Assembly: GCA_012034805.1 (NCBI GenBank)
Contig: JAAUOP010000047.1
Span: 1 to 32,049, forward strand
DNA from: Synechococcales cyanobacterium CRU_2_2
GTDB lineage: Bacteria > Cyanobacteriota > Cyanobacteriia > PCC-9006 > JAAUQQ01
DNA: 32,049 nt
Reading direction: 5' to 3'
The notes under the pieces are model-generated. The model had not been told where the DNA came from, did no database searches, and saw only the letters and a program-made list of their open reading frames with translations. Positions 9,375 to 20,175 of this stretch are shown in pieces (the stretch's first letter is position 1; each line of letters begins with the position of its first letter). The position numbers and the translations under genes are program-made.

Positions 9375-9434
9375 CTGATACTGTCGTTACTGACACTATC
9401 GTTGCTGACACTGTCGTTGCTGACACTGTAACGG
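9375..9434. repeat. 15-bp tandem repeat, four units, upstream of the glycosidase-like gene
   Basis: Four units of CTGACACTGTCGTTG-type 15-mers with one to four differences each, 51 bases upstream of the minus-strand start at 9324. They would sit in the 5' leader or promoter of that gene. Confidence 0.85.
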
Positions 9435-9980
9435 AGTGGCGTGTTTCCCTCCATAGGGTCTTGACAGAGCAAAACCCCAGGGCGGTGCCCCGGTCAAGCC
9501 CCGGCAGAAAAATACCCAAGGCCCCTTCTGCTCAAGCTTTGACGGCACTGGCATTCATGACTTGGGGAGATTGTCAGACGTAGAAGATTTGGTTATGATC
9601 TCTATCTACTCCCTATCGTTTTGTAACGCAATCTTAATAACTGCGTTGGACTGTAACAAATGAGTCATGGCGATCGCGGTCGGCGGTTGGGTAATGCTTA
9701 CGTCTGCCGGCGCTCCTGTTGGTGTTTTATGCCTGCTGTTCTGGCTTGGAGTCCAGATGCCTAGAGAGTTAGAGGCCTACTAAGCAACCTGTTTAGAAAG
9801 CGATTTAGAAAGCGGTTTAGAACTCTGTTGAGCAACCCGTGCAGGAGTCTCATTGAAGGTCTAAATAAAGCTGCTAAATGTAGCTGGTATTTCAGAATCG
9901 GGCCTCTTTGTTCAGGAAACTGTTAGAGCGCTTTTTGTTCTCTATCGGTTTGCAATCGATCAAGTTTTGATCAGTATTTG

Positions 9981-10055
9981 ATCAGTCAGTTTGTGGTCAG
10001 TCAGTTTGTGGTCAGTCAGTTTGTGGTCAGCCCATTTGCGGTCAGCCCATTTGTT
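9981..10055. repeat. 15-bp tandem repeat directly upstream of the glutamate synthase start
   Basis: Five units of GTCAGTCAGTTTGTG-type 15-mers; the first three are nearly identical and the last two diverged. A degenerate sixth unit runs into the ATG at 10068. The frame is open through the repeat, so an automatic start call could extend the protein wrongly to a TTG at 9978. Confidence 0.88.
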
Positions 10056-10067
10056 ATCAGCCATCCC

Positions 10068-13000
10068 ATGGTCAAAAGAAGCATGAATAATCGTCGGGTA
10101 CATCAGCAGTCCGCTCAAGATTTGGCCGATCGCAACTTGGCCGATCGCAACTTGGCCGATCGCAACTTGACCCAGTCCCAGGCCGGTTATGGCGGCCAGC
10201 GTTGGCTGGTGGAAGAGCGAGATGCCTGTGGTGTGGGGTTTATTGTCCACCAGCAGGCTCAGGCGAGCCATGATCTGATCGAAAAGGCGCTGGTGGCTCT
10301 GTCCTGTATGGAGCATCGCGGCGGCTGTAGTGCGGATCAAGATTCGGGAGATGGCGCGGGTCTGATGACGGCAATTCCCTGGGGTTTGCTGCAGCGGTCG
10401 GCGTCGGCCACTGGGGTTGGGATGGTATTTTTGCCCCAGGACGATGGCGCAGATGCCCTCGCGCGGGAAATCGTCGAGGCGGAAGTGATGGCCCTGGGCA
10501 TGTCCCTGGTGGGCTGGCGCGATGTGCCGGTGAACCCTGAGGTGCTGGGGGTGCAGGCGCGGGAGAATTTGCCCCACATTGAGCAGGTGATCGTGGATGC
10601 CTCGGCGCTGGGGCTGCAAGGCGATGAATTAGAACGATCGCTCTATCAACTCCGCAAACACATCGAAAAGGGCGCGCGCGATCGCTTCCCCGCCGCCGGG
10701 TTTGCCGACCAGATCGACGATTTTTATTTCTGTTCGCTCTCCAGCCGCACCCTGGTGTACAAGGGCATGGTGCGATCGGCGGTGCTGGGCGAATTTTATC
10801 TTGATCTGCAAAACCCGGACTATGTCAGCCCTTTTGCGGTCTATCACCGTCGCTTTAGTACCAATACACTGCCCAAATGGCCCCTCTCTCAGCCCATGCG
10901 GCTGCTGGGCCACAACGGCGAAATCAATACCCTGCTGGGCAATATCAATTGGATGACCGCCCGCCAAGCGGATTTGGCCCACGATTGCTGGGGCGATCGC
11001 ATCCAAGAGCTGTTGCCGATTGTCAACCCCGACAGCAGCGACTCCGCCAACCTGGATAATAGCTTTGAGCTGCTGGTGCGATCGGGTCGAACACCGGTGG
11101 AATCGCTGATGATTCTGGTGCCAGAGGCTTATAACAACCAGCCGGATTTGGCCCAATATCCCGAGATCACCGACTTCTACGAATTTCACAGCGGTCTCCA
11201 GGAGCCCTGGGACGGGCCAGCGCTGTTGGCCTTTAGCGATGGCAAAATTGTCGGGGCGAGTCTCGATCGCAACGGCTTGCGTCCCGCCCGCTACAGCATC
11301 ACGAAGGATGGCTATATTTCCTTGGGTTCCGAGGCCGGGGTGGTCGATTTGCCCCAGGCCGAGATTATCGAAAAGGGGCGTTTGGGGCCGGGTCAGATGA
11401 TTGGCTTTGACCTGGAAACTTGCCAGATTCTGCGCAACTGGGAAGTCAAAGAGAAAATTGCGGCAGCCCAGCCCTACGGCGAATGGCTGCAGGCCGGTCG
11501 CCAACGCCTCGAAGCCCAGCCCTTTGGGGACGCGTGCCAGCTGGATGCTCAAATGCTGCTGCACCAACAAACTGCCTTTGGCTATACGGCTGAAGACGTG
11601 GATTTGATCATCCACGAAATGGCCGAAGCGGGCAAAGAGCCAACGTTTTGCATGGGCGACGACACGCCCTTGGCGGTGTTGTCCACCCGGCCCCGGTTGC
11701 TGTACGACTATTTCAAACAGCGGTTTGCCCAGGTGACCAATCCGCCCATCGACCCCCTGCGGGAAAGCTTGGTTATGGGCCTGGGGATGATTTTGGGCAA
11801 GCGTCGAAATTTGCTCGAAGTCAAGCCCGAGGATGCAGTTCAGCTCAAGCTCGATTCTCCGATCCTGAATGATGGGGAGCTGGAACAGGTTCGCCAGTCT
11901 GGGTTTGGGGTCGAGAATTTATCGACCTTGTATGCGATCGCCTCCGGCCCCCAGGGTCTGCAGGATGCCGTGGTCGCGCTCTGTGGGGCTGCAGAGGCTG
12001 CGGTGCAGGCGGGGCGAGAGATTTTGATTTTGAGCGATCGCCGCTTTGCTCAAAACTCCACGAGCATTGGCCCCGACCAAACCTACATCCCACCCCTGCT
12101 CGCTGTGGGTGCGGTTCACCATCACCTGATCCGGCGCGGCTTGCGCATGCAAGCCTCCCTGGTGGTCGAAACGGCCCAGTGCTGGAGTACGCACCATTTT
12201 GCGTGTTTGGTCGGCTACGGGGCCAGCGCGATTTGTCCTTACTTGGCCTTAGAAAGTGTGCGTCATTGGTGGCGTCACAAAAAGACCCAAACCAAATTGC
12301 AGAAGGGCGAGCTCGGCGTTGCAACACTTGAAGGTGCGCAATACAACTTCAAGAAGTCCGTGGAAGCGGGCTTACTGAAGATTCTCTCCAAGATGGGAAT
12401 TTCGCTGTTGTCGAGCTACCAGGCGGCACAAATTTTTGAGGCGATCGGCATTGGTTCAGACCTACTGGATCTGGGCTTCCGGGGGACGACCTCTCGGCTG
12501 GGTGGCCTCAGCATTGCTGACCTCGCTCAAGAAGTGTGTAGCTTTCACGACCAAGCTTTTCCAGAGCTGGGTCAGAAAAAGCTAGCAGACTATGGCTTTG
12601 TCAAATATAAAAAGGGCGGCGAGTATCACATGAACTCTGGCCCCATGGCCAAGGCGCTGCACGAGGCGGTGCGCCATCCGGAGAAAGCCGATCACTACGA
12701 GATCTATAAGCAATACCTGGAAACTCGGACGCCGACGGCGCTACGGGATTTGCTGGAGTTTGTGCCTGCGGGGGGGGCGATCGCGATCGACGACGTGGAA
12801 CCGGCTTCAGAAATCGTCAAGCGTTTTTGCACTGGTGGCATGTCCTTAGGCTCGCTGTCTCGTGAGGCCCACGAAGTACTCGGGATTGCGATGAACCGGC
12901 TGGGGGGCAAGTCCAATTGTGGTGAAGGGGGCGAAGACCGGGTTCGCTTTAAGGTGCTCGACGACGTGGACAGCCAGGGTCATTCTGCCGTGCTGCCCCA

Positions 13001-14769
13001 CCTCAATGGCCTCAGGAACGGTGACACCGCCAGCTCTGCGATCAAGCAAATTGCCTCGGGCCGGTTTGGCGTCACGCCAGAGTATTTGATCAATGCCAAG
13101 CAACTCGAGATCAAAATTGCCCAGGGAGCCAAGCCTGGCGAAGGCGGTCAGTTGCCCGGTATCAAGGTGAGCGAGTACATCGCGATGCTGCGTAACTCCA
13201 AGCCCGGTGTGACGCTGATTTCGCCGCCGCCCCACCACGATATTTATTCGATTGAGGATTTGGCGCAACTGATTTTTGATTTGCACCAGATCAACCCCCA
13301 GGCGGCAGTTTCGGTGAAACTGGTGTCAGAAATCGGCATTGGCACGATCGCTGCAGGCGTCGCCAAGGCCAACGCTGATGTGATTCAAATTTCCGGCCAC
13401 GATGGCGGCACCGGCGCATCGCCCCTGAGTTCGATTAAGCACGCGGGCGGCCCCTGGGAACTGGGCTTGACCGAGGTGCATCGGGTGCTGATGGCGAATG
13501 GATTGCGCGATCGCGTCCTCCTGCGGGTAGACGGCGGTTTCAAAACGGGCTGGGATGTGATCATGGGGGCGCTCATGGGCGCAGAGGAGTATGGCTTTGG
13601 GTCGATCGCCATGATCTCCGAAGGCTGCATCATGGCCCGCGTCTGCCACATGAATTCTTGCCCGGTGGGGGTAGCAACCCAGCGGAAAGATCTGCGCAAG
13701 CGGTTTCCGGGCATTCCGGAGCAGGTGGTCAATTTCTTTTTCTTTGTGGCGGAAGAAGTCCGGCAAATCATGGCGACGTTGGGCTTTCGTAACCTAGCTG
13801 ACTTAGTCGGTCGTGCCGATTTGCTCCGGGTGCGCACCGATGTGGAGCTAACCAAAACCGCAATGCTGAATCTGGATTGCCTCACCACGGCCATGCCGGA
13901 TACCCAGCACAATCGCGCTTGGCTCAACCATGGCGAGGTTCACAGCAATGGGCCGGTGCTAGACGATCGGATTTTGGCGGATCCAGAGATCGCGGCGGCG
14001 ATCGCCCACCAAACCGAAGTCGCCAAAACCTTCCCACTGGTCAATACCGATCGCAGCGTCGGCGCGCGGGTGGCAGGGGCGATCGCCCAACGCCACGGCA
14101 ACCTCGGCTTCGAGGGCCAGCTCAACCTCACCTACACTGGCAGCGCCGGTCAGAGCTTTGGCGCATTCCACTTGGCCGGGATGACGTCAACGCTAGTGGG
14201 TGAATCCAACGACTATGTCGGCAAGGGCATGAACGGCGGTGAAATCATCATCAAGCCCTTTGCAGATGCGGGCTACACCGCCGCCGACAATGTGATCATC
14301 GGCAACACCTGCCTCTATGGTGCAACGGGCGGCACCTTGCTGGTCAACGGCAGGGCCGGTGAGCGCTTCGCTGTGCGTAACTCCAAATGCCAAGCGGTGG
14401 TGGAGGGGCGGAGATCATTGTTGCGAATACATGACCGGCGGCACGGTCGTGGTGCTTGGTCGCGTCGGTCGCAACGTGGGTGCGGGGATGACGGGCGGTT
14501 TGGCCTACTTCTTAGATGAAGATGGGAGTTTTCAAACCAAGGTCAACCCCGAGATCGTCAAGGTACAGCGGGTGATGACCCAGGCGGGTGAGGCGCAATT
14601 GAAAATGCTGGTTCAGCTGCAGGGCGATCGCACCGGTAGCCCTAAGGCGAAGCAAATCCTCGAGCACTGGAGCGAGTATTTGCCCCAGTTCTGGCAGGTG
14701 GTGCCGCCTTCCGAAGCCAGCTCGGTCTATGCAACTGCGGAGGCGGTGGTGCCGTTGATCTCGGCCTAG
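10068..14769 (+). CDS. gltS: Ferredoxin-dependent glutamate synthase (Fd-GOGAT), one frameshift
   Basis: Forms two glutamates from glutamine and 2-oxoglutarate with reduced ferredoxin; the assimilating partner of glutamine synthetase. Cys54 in ERDACGVGF would become the N-terminal nucleophile after propeptide removal. The glutaminase domain, central domain, FMN-binding synthase domain ([27 protein letters not shown]) and [3Fe-4S] cysteines 1187, 1193 and 1198 are present, followed by the beta-helix domain. The start is taken as ATG 10068; ATG 10083 is possible. The propeptide carries three LADRN repeats. The frame breaks at 14405-14409 (GGGGC), where two bases seem lost; repair gives about 1567 residues and restores [10 protein letters not shown]. 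No small subunit is adjacent, as expected for the ferredoxin type. Confidence 0.95.
10122..10166. repeat. 15-bp in-frame tandem repeat in the Fd-GOGAT propeptide
   Basis: Three perfect copies of TTGGCCGATCGCAAC, each encoding LADRN. Every copy contains CGATCG. It lies in the segment that is removed before the catalytic cysteine. Confidence 0.9.
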
Positions 14770-14860
14770 GCTCGAGGATTGCATAAAATCGAAATCCACC
14801 GAAATCACTTTCAAGCCCTCATAGAGGTCGGTATCCCCGACCCTCAGATGTCTTGAGGTG

Positions 14861-14964
14861 TATAGCCACCGCTATAGAAGTTAGGACGCCTTAAATCTGT
14901 ACAATCAAGTCCAGTAGGCACTGAGGCATAGCAAGACGTCCTAACTCTTGTGGCTGCTGCTATA
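14861..14964. mobile_element. MITE-like element, about 104 bp, with 30-bp imperfect terminal inverted repeats
   Basis: The left end starts TATAGC and contains AGTTAGGACG; the reverse complement of the right end also starts TATAGC and contains AGTTAGGACG at the same offset, about 22 of 30 bases matching. The outermost TA on each side could be a TA target duplication, as in IS630/Tc1-type elements. There is no coding capacity. It lies 92 bases after the glutamate synthase stop and 78 bases before the mtnP stop, so a transcribed hairpin from either side is also possible. Confidence 0.6.
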
Positions 14965-15041
14965 TCCCAGATCCGGCATTGGTTGCGCATTCTGCGCTCA
15001 ATGCCGGAGGTGCGGAATTCACTTTTATCATCAAAGATACT

Positions 15042-15917
15042 TCAAAGATACTTCGCCAAAATCGCCTCAAGCTTGGTTTTGGTTGTCTCCGGAACCTGGG
15101 CCAAGGGCGTCATCAAACCCAGTTTCAGCGCTGAGTGGGCCTCGGAGACCGGCGGAGCCACGCTAAGGCGGTGGACGGTTTCGCGAATCACCTTTTGGGC
15201 GTTAACTGCATTTTTGTGCAGATTGCCAATCACCATGTCCACTGTGACACTGTCGTGATCGGGGTGCCAACAGTCGTAGTCGGTCACCAAGGCCAAGGTT
15301 GCGTAGGCAATTTCAGCTTCGCGAGCCAGCTTAGCTTCTTGCAAATTGGTCATGCCGATGATCGACGCGCCCCAGCTGCGGTAGAGGTTAGACTCAGCCT
15401 TCGTGGAAAACGCTGGCCCCTCCATGCAGACGTAGGTGCCACCCCGGTGCAAATCGACGCCCTCTAGGGCCAAATGCTCAACCGCATCGCCGAGTATCTG
15501 GCTGAGCTGGCCACAAACTGGATCGCCAAAGGCAATATGGACAATAATCCCCTCACCAAAGAAGGTGGAAATACGCTGCTGGGTTCGGTCAATGAACTGA
15601 TCCGGAATCACCAGATCCACAGGCTTCACTTCTGCCCGTAGAGAGCCCACTGCCGAGGCGGAAATCAAATACTCAACGCCCAAACGCTTGAAGCCATAGA
15701 TATTGGCGCGGAACGGAAGCTCCGTGGGCAAAAAACGGTGGCTACGACCATGGCGGGGCAAAAAAGCCACACGGGTGCCGTCGAGGGTTCCGATGATAAA
15801 CGTGTCTGAGGGGTCACCGAAGGGCGTGGTGACGGTGCGTTCTTCGATGTCTTGCAGGGCATCCATTTGGTAGAGGCCGCTGCCGCCAATGATGCCAATT
15901 TTGATCGGTTCGGTCAT
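15042..15917 (-). CDS. mtnP: S-methyl-5'-thioadenosine phosphorylase
   Basis: Cleaves methylthioadenosine with phosphate to adenine and methylthioribose-1-phosphate, the salvage step after polyamine-type reactions. The 291 residues show [10 protein letters not shown] at the N-terminus, [14 protein letters not shown] for phosphate binding, [20 protein letters not shown] and [31 protein letters not shown] interrupted by no gap; the DYDCWH signature favours MTA phosphorylase over purine nucleoside phosphorylase. The ATG at 15917 is certain from the conserved N-terminus. It follows the GHL10-type gene on the same strand after 118 bases, so cotranscription is possible but not evident. No other methionine-salvage gene is in the window. 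Confidence 0.95.
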   Translation of the reverse strand: MTEPIKIGIIGGSGLYQMDALQDIEERTVTTPFGDPSDTFIIGTLDGTRVAFLPRHGRSHRFLPTELPFRANIYGFKRLGVEYLISASAVGSLRAEVKPVDLVIPDQFIDRTQQRISTFFGEGIIVHIAFGDPVCGQLSQILGDAVEHLALEGVDLHRGGTYVCMEGPAFSTKAESNLYRSWGASIIGMTNLQEAKLAREAEIAYATLALVTDYDCWHPDHDSVTVDMVIGNLHKNAVNAQKVIRETVHRLSVAPPVSEAHSALKLGLMTPLAQVPETTKTKLEAILAKYL

Positions 15918-16035
15918 GGTCTGGAGGTTGGGTGGAGGCGAATGAAGCTTTTGGCTAGTGTCTCACAGATGCTTTGGGCTTGGGCTGCTTTTGAGATCTG
16001 CCCAAGCATTTGCCCAAGAATTGATTTGCCCAGGC

Positions 16036-17631
16036 CTAGCGCCGAGCCAGCCGCAGCGACTGCCGAGGAAAGAGGGACTGAAACAAAGCCAATCGATCTT
16101 CCATGGGTTCGGGTGCATCGTCCCAAAGACTGCGATAGAAAAAGAACGATACGCCCAAGCCTCGCTGGTGAGCGGCCTGAACCTGTTTCTTGATCTGGTT
16201 GCTGCCAATGGGCTGGCGGGTGAGGCCTGTGAGAATGCCAACGCCGGTGGCGATCGCCCCTGGGCCTCCTGCATCTCGGGTGCCTCAATCAAGTTAATGA
16301 AACCACGCAAATCTGAACGATACCCTTGCACAATCAACTCTTCTACATAACCTCGCCGCACCCAGGTGAGCCAGTCTTGGAGCTGGCTGCTGTAGGCATA
16401 GCGATAGGCATTGGGCGAGAGTGAAAACAAGGCATTGGGCCGGAGTCGTTTGGTTGCACTGTGGAGCTGGGCAACCAGGTTGGTGAGGTTTTGTGCCCGC
16501 CAGCGTACCCAGGCCTCATCACTGGGGTTGGGGGGGGCGTCGTGGCCATGCTCCCGCTGATAGGCCGCCAAGGTGTAGTTATCGTAGCCAAAGGCGCTGG
16601 GCAAGCTCATGTGGTCATCAAATTGAATCCCGTCCACGTTGTATTTTGAAATAACTTCTGAGACGAGATTGACCCAAAACTGCTGCACCTCAGGCCGCAG
16701 GGGATTGAGCCAAGCCATGGCATGGCCCGATTCTTGGGAGGTGAGGTCACCGTTGCGTTTTTGAGTCAGCCAGTCGGGGTGAGCGCGGGCCAGCTCGGAT
16801 TCGGGGGGAATCATCAGACCATACTCAAACCAGGGGACGACCGAGAGTCCTTCCTGGTGAGCCTGTTCGATCAAGTTGGCCAAAATATCTTGATCTTGAC
16901 TGCCCCGATAGACATGAGGAATATTCAGGTTACGGGCGACTTCGCTGGGATATAGGGTGTAGCCGCCGTTCCAGACCACGGGATAAATGGTGTTGAAGTT
17001 GAGTCGGGCCAATTGCCGGAGGGCAAAACCCAGGGCGCTGGGGTCGCGCAGGATGGCCATGTCGTGGTTGGTCATCCAAACGCCCCGAATTTCCTCTTTG
17101 GCTGCGGTGACCGGGAAGCGAGCGGGCGGCAAGAGCGAGTCGAGTTTCGACGGGGCAGCTTCGGATTCGATCGCCTCGGGGAGGGAGCGAGGGAAGCCTT
17201 CCGGTGTGGAGACTCGGGAGAAATAGTCGTCGGGGAGCTGGTTTGGGGCTTCGCGCTGGGGCAAGAGGCGGTTGCGTTGGGTTGGGGGGCGATCGCCTCT
17301 TGCGCCCAGCTGCTAGAGCCGCGTCGATCTTCGTCATTTCGCGATCTGTACTGATGTCCGTTCCGGTGTCTGCTGGAGTACGGCTTGACGCTGGACTGGG
17401 CTGGCTGGACTGAGGACTAAGCTGACGATTGCTGGTCTGGTTTTCAGTTATATTTGCAACTTTAGGTGATGAAGGCTGATTGCTTTGGGGAGAAGATTGC
17501 GCGATCGCAGTTTGCCCTCCAAAAAATACAATAGCGAAGAATATACCCAAGAAAAACGACAAGATTCTACGCTGATTTCGACTGTAAACTTGTCGAAATC
17601 GCGGAGAACAACGCTGTAAAAAGCGAAACAT
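16036..17631 (-). CDS. Secreted glycosyl hydrolase-like protein (GHL10/DUF187), two frameshifts
   Basis: Probable exported member of the GHL10 family, linked to cell-wall or polysaccharide turnover. I prefer the ATG at 17631 (GAGG six bases upstream) to the one at 17637. A signal peptide ending TAIAQ is followed by a Ser/Pro/Gln-rich linker and then the (beta/alpha)-barrel: EIRGVWMTNHDMAIL, FNTIYPVVWNGGYTLYPS, GLSVVPWFEYGLM, VDGIQFDDHMSLP. The linker frame breaks at a G6 run (17284-17289) and the C-terminus at 16257-16260 (C4, one base short). With repair the protein continues with QVQAAHQRGLGVSFFFYRSL and stops at 16036, about 531-533 residues. Both breaks touch a CGATCG site, so consensus error is likely. 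Confidence 0.85.
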
Positions 17632-17838
17632 TCTCATCCTCTTTCACCTAAAATGCACCCCGTATTTAGGGTTGAGCTATGTTTTAGCGTAGTGCAAAGT
17701 GTGCCTCAGGAATGGTGTCTAGAATGCAATTGACGAATTTCGCGACGGCGTATGTTTTTCTACAATGGAAGTTTTATTTTGAAGATATTCATTGGGTTAG
17801 CTTTCCGATTGCCAAACGCATACAACCACAAGATAAAC

Positions 17839-17874
17839 GCTTTGTTCAGAGCTTTGTTCAGAGCTTTGTTCAGA
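17839..17874. repeat. 12-bp tandem repeat, three perfect units
   Basis: Three identical copies of GCTTTGTTCAGA in the 275-base gap between the ispE stop and the GHL10-type start, 39 bases past the ispE stop codon. The rest of the gap shows nothing else. Confidence 0.9.
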
Positions 17875-17912
17875 CTTGTGACTCAATCTAGTGGGTACGG
17901 TTGCCGATAATA

Positions 17913-18885
17913 CTACAGGGCTGCTAGCCGAACACCTGCGGTGCTCAGGGAGGTCACCCACAGTTCGAGGTCTGGATCATCAAATTGTGCTGCAAGAGTT
18001 GCTTGGACGACTTTAGCTTCCGATTGGGTTTGGCTGAGCGCGAACACGGTTGGCCCAGAACCCGACATCATTGCGCCTAGGACCTCGGGGCAGACGACAC
18101 AGGCCTCGCGTAGGGCCTGAACCTGGGGATGTGCAGGCAACACGACCTTTTCGAGGTCATTGTAGAGCTGTTGGGCGATCGCCCAACCCTCTTGCTGGGC
18201 AAGGCCTCGGGTCGCTTGGGCCGCGATCGCCGCCACCATCGGCCCAGAATGCACCCGCTCCTGGCGCGCCAGCAGACTCGCAGGTTCGCGCACGTAGCCC
18301 GATTCAAACTGATGGCGATAGGTTTGATAGGCCCAGGGGGTTGAAACCGAGAGACTGCGATATTTGGCCAAGACCACGTAGAGACCCTGTAAATCCGGCA
18401 ATGGTGAGATTTTTCACCGCGTCCGGTGGCGATCGCGTCCCGCCAACAATGCAAAACGGCACATCTGAGCCCAGCGTTGCCCCCAAAATCTCCAGCTCGG
18501 CCCGTGTCAGCCCCAGCTGCCAGAGCAGGTCAATCCCCACCAAAACCGCCGCCGCATCGGTGGAACCTCCGGCCAATCCGGCTCCGACCGGGATATTTTT
18601 TTCAATTTCAATGCTCAATCCCCCGTGGCGGGCGGAGGCTCTGGGGAATTTGCGTTGCATCAGCTCCGCTGCTCGGTAGGCCAAATTGCTGCTGTCGCCC
18701 GGAACTTCTGGGTGGCTGCAACGAATTCGGATCGTATCGCTACTGAGACGGGAGAGGATAATGCGATCGCTCAACGCCACGGTCTGCATGACCATTGCCA
18801 GTTCGTGGAAGCCATCGGGACGGTCTCCAATAATTTCCAGATACAAATTGATTTTGGCGGGTGCAAGCAGAACGCATTGATCCAT
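17913..18885 (-). CDS. ispE: 4-diphosphocytidyl-2-C-methyl-D-erythritol kinase, two frameshifts
   Basis: GHMP kinase of the non-mevalonate (MEP) isoprenoid pathway, phosphorylating CDP-methylerythritol. Needed for carotenoids, phytol and quinones. The start is ATG 18885, with GGAG seven bases upstream, and the conserved [10 protein letters not shown] follows at once. The ATP motif [14 protein letters not shown] and the C-terminal [12 protein letters not shown] are intact. The middle is broken: one base is missing beside CGATCGC at about 18436, and one in a T5 run at 18410-18414. Restoring both gives [20 protein letters not shown] and a 324-residue protein of normal length. It follows rsmA on the same strand after 111 bases. 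The gene should be essential, so the breaks are probably not real. Confidence 0.92.
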
Positions 18886-18996
18886 AAAACTTCTCCAGTA
18901 ATAGAGCTTCTCAGGTGCTAGAGCCTCTCGAGCGATCGGCATTCAACAAAATACCCTGTTCCCGAGGGCAGTTGAGCGCCAATTCCAAAAACAGCG

Positions 18997-19899
18997 CTAA
19001 TTCTTCGCCATCACCGTTTCAGACTTCGTTGTTTTAGCCATCGCCGTCTCCTGCCCTGCCCCCAAGCGGTTGCTGAGTCCCACCCATTGCTCCAGCGTCA
19101 GCTCCTCCCCTCGCGCCTCTGGTTTGGCCCCCAGCGCTACGAGGATTGCTTGGAGGCGATCGCCCTCCACCACCCCTTTCAAGTTATTGCGCAGCATCTT
19201 GCGTTTCATGGTGAACCCTAGCTTAACCAAGCTTTCCAAGAAATTGGGATCTTCCGCCGGGGTGGGGCAGGGGCGAGGTCGTAGCCGAATCACTGCCGAG
19301 TCCACCTTGGGCGGTGGATAAAACGCCCGCGCCGGAACTGCGCAGATCCACTCACAGTCCGCTAGATATTGCATCCGCACCGTCAGGGCTCCAAAACTTT
19401 TGCTACCCGATTTCGCACAGATGCGCTCAGCAACTTCCTTTTGCACCAGTAGGACAATGGTCTTAAACGTGGGTAACCGAGGCGTCGAGATCCGACCCAA
19501 CAGCCGCTCTAGAATCGGGCCAGTGATGTTGTAGGGAATATTGGCGACGACCTTTTTGGGAAACGAATTGGGCGGTAAATCGGGCGGTAAATCGGGCGAG
19601 CTTGCCATCACCTCGTTCCAGCTCAAGCTCAAAAAGTCGCCTTCCACGAGGGAAAGCTTCTCGCTACGCAGCTCTGTGTCAAAAGACTTACGTAGATTTG
19701 CGCATAAATCTCGATCGATTTCAACCGCGATCACCTGCTTTGCCCGGCTCAGTAGTTCCCGTGTCAGTACGCCCTCCCCTGGGCCAATTTCGAGGATGCG
19801 ATCGCCGACTTCCACCGACGCCGCGCCGATGATCGATTGCAGTGCAGCGGGGCTGCGAAGCCAGTGCTGGCCAAATTGTTTACGCGGATTTGAGGGCAT
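18997..19899 (-). CDS. rsmA: 16S rRNA dimethyladenosine transferase (KsgA)
   Basis: Dimethylates two adjacent adenosines in the 3' hairpin of 16S rRNA during small-subunit assembly. The 300 residues start PRKQFGQHWL, then the SAM-binding EIGPGEGVLTRELL, VEIDRDL, and motif IV NIPYNITGPI; KVDSAVIRL and KRKMLRNNLKG follow. The ATG at 19899 is set by the conserved N-terminus. Two small internal repeats stand out: DLPPDLPPN in the loop before motif IV, and a C-terminal tail ETAMAK / ETVMAK that lies beyond the usual end. The neighbour ispE is often found beside rsmA, supporting cotranscription. Confidence 0.95.
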   Translation of the reverse strand: MPSNPRKQFGQHWLRSPAALQSIIGAASVEVGDRILEIGPGEGVLTRELLSRAKQVIAVEIDRDLCANLRKSFDTELRSEKLSLVEGDFLSLSWNEVMASSPDLPPDLPPNSFPKKVVANIPYNITGPILERLLGRISTPRLPTFKTIVLLVQKEVAERICAKSGSKSFGALTVRMQYLADCEWICAVPARAFYPPPKVDSAVIRLRPRPCPTPAEDPNFLESLVKLGFTMKRKMLRNNLKGVVEGDRLQAILVALGAKPEARGEELTLEQWVGLSNRLGAGQETAMAKTTKSETVMAKN

Positions 19900-19950
19900 G
19901 ATGGAGTGCAGGATGTGAGTGCATACTTGCCTTTTGGCTCAACGATTCTT

Positions 19951-19970
19951 ATTCATCTAGACAGATGAAT
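19951..19970. promoter_or_regulatory. Perfect inverted repeat upstream of rsmA
   Basis: ATTCATCT-AGAC-AGATGAAT: 8-bp arms and a four-base loop, 51 bases upstream of the rsmA start, in the divergent gap between rsmA and the 129-aa gene. It could be a leader hairpin or an operator. It has no T-run on the minus strand and three T on the plus strand, so it is not a good terminator. Confidence 0.35.
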
Positions 19971-20175
19971 TTCATAGAAGGTTTATGTAGTTGAAGACTA
20001 AATTTTTTGTTTGGCGTAGGGAATTGTAACAAACCATAATTGGATATCAGCAGTCTCTGGGAATTTACGGCGGTAACTTTGCGCAGATCACTTTGCAGAT
20101 CACTTCGCAAGGGACGTCGCACGGATCGTCGCACAGCTCGCTCTATTCCCGGCATCACGAGGTGAAACCACGATC

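Larger units (their letters stand above)
9325..10067. other. Divergent intergenic region before the glutamate synthase gene
   Basis: About 740 bases serving two divergent genes. It holds a 15-bp tandem repeat on each side (9375-9434 and 9981-10055), a diverged duplication TTTAGAAAGCG at 9790-9820, and a small hairpin TCTGG / CCAGA near 9740-9757. I looked for an NtcA site (GTA-N8-TAC) and found none that fits; GTAATGCTTAC near 9691 has the wrong spacing. Confidence 0.5.

Noticed and set aside
9590..9700. NtcA binding site upstream of glutamate synthase
   Set aside because: The nearest matches (GTAACGCAATCTTA, GTAATGCTTAC) do not fit GTA-N8-TAC, so no site is annotated.
9601..9980. Glutamine riboswitch or other leader RNA before glutamate synthase
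   Set aside because: A small hairpin is visible near 9740, but the conserved glnA-motif core sequences are not present.
10629..11615. A 328-residue open frame on the minus strand inside glutamate synthase
   Set aside because: It lies fully antisense to strongly conserved coding sequence and has no recognisable domain; it is a by-product of GC-rich codon use.
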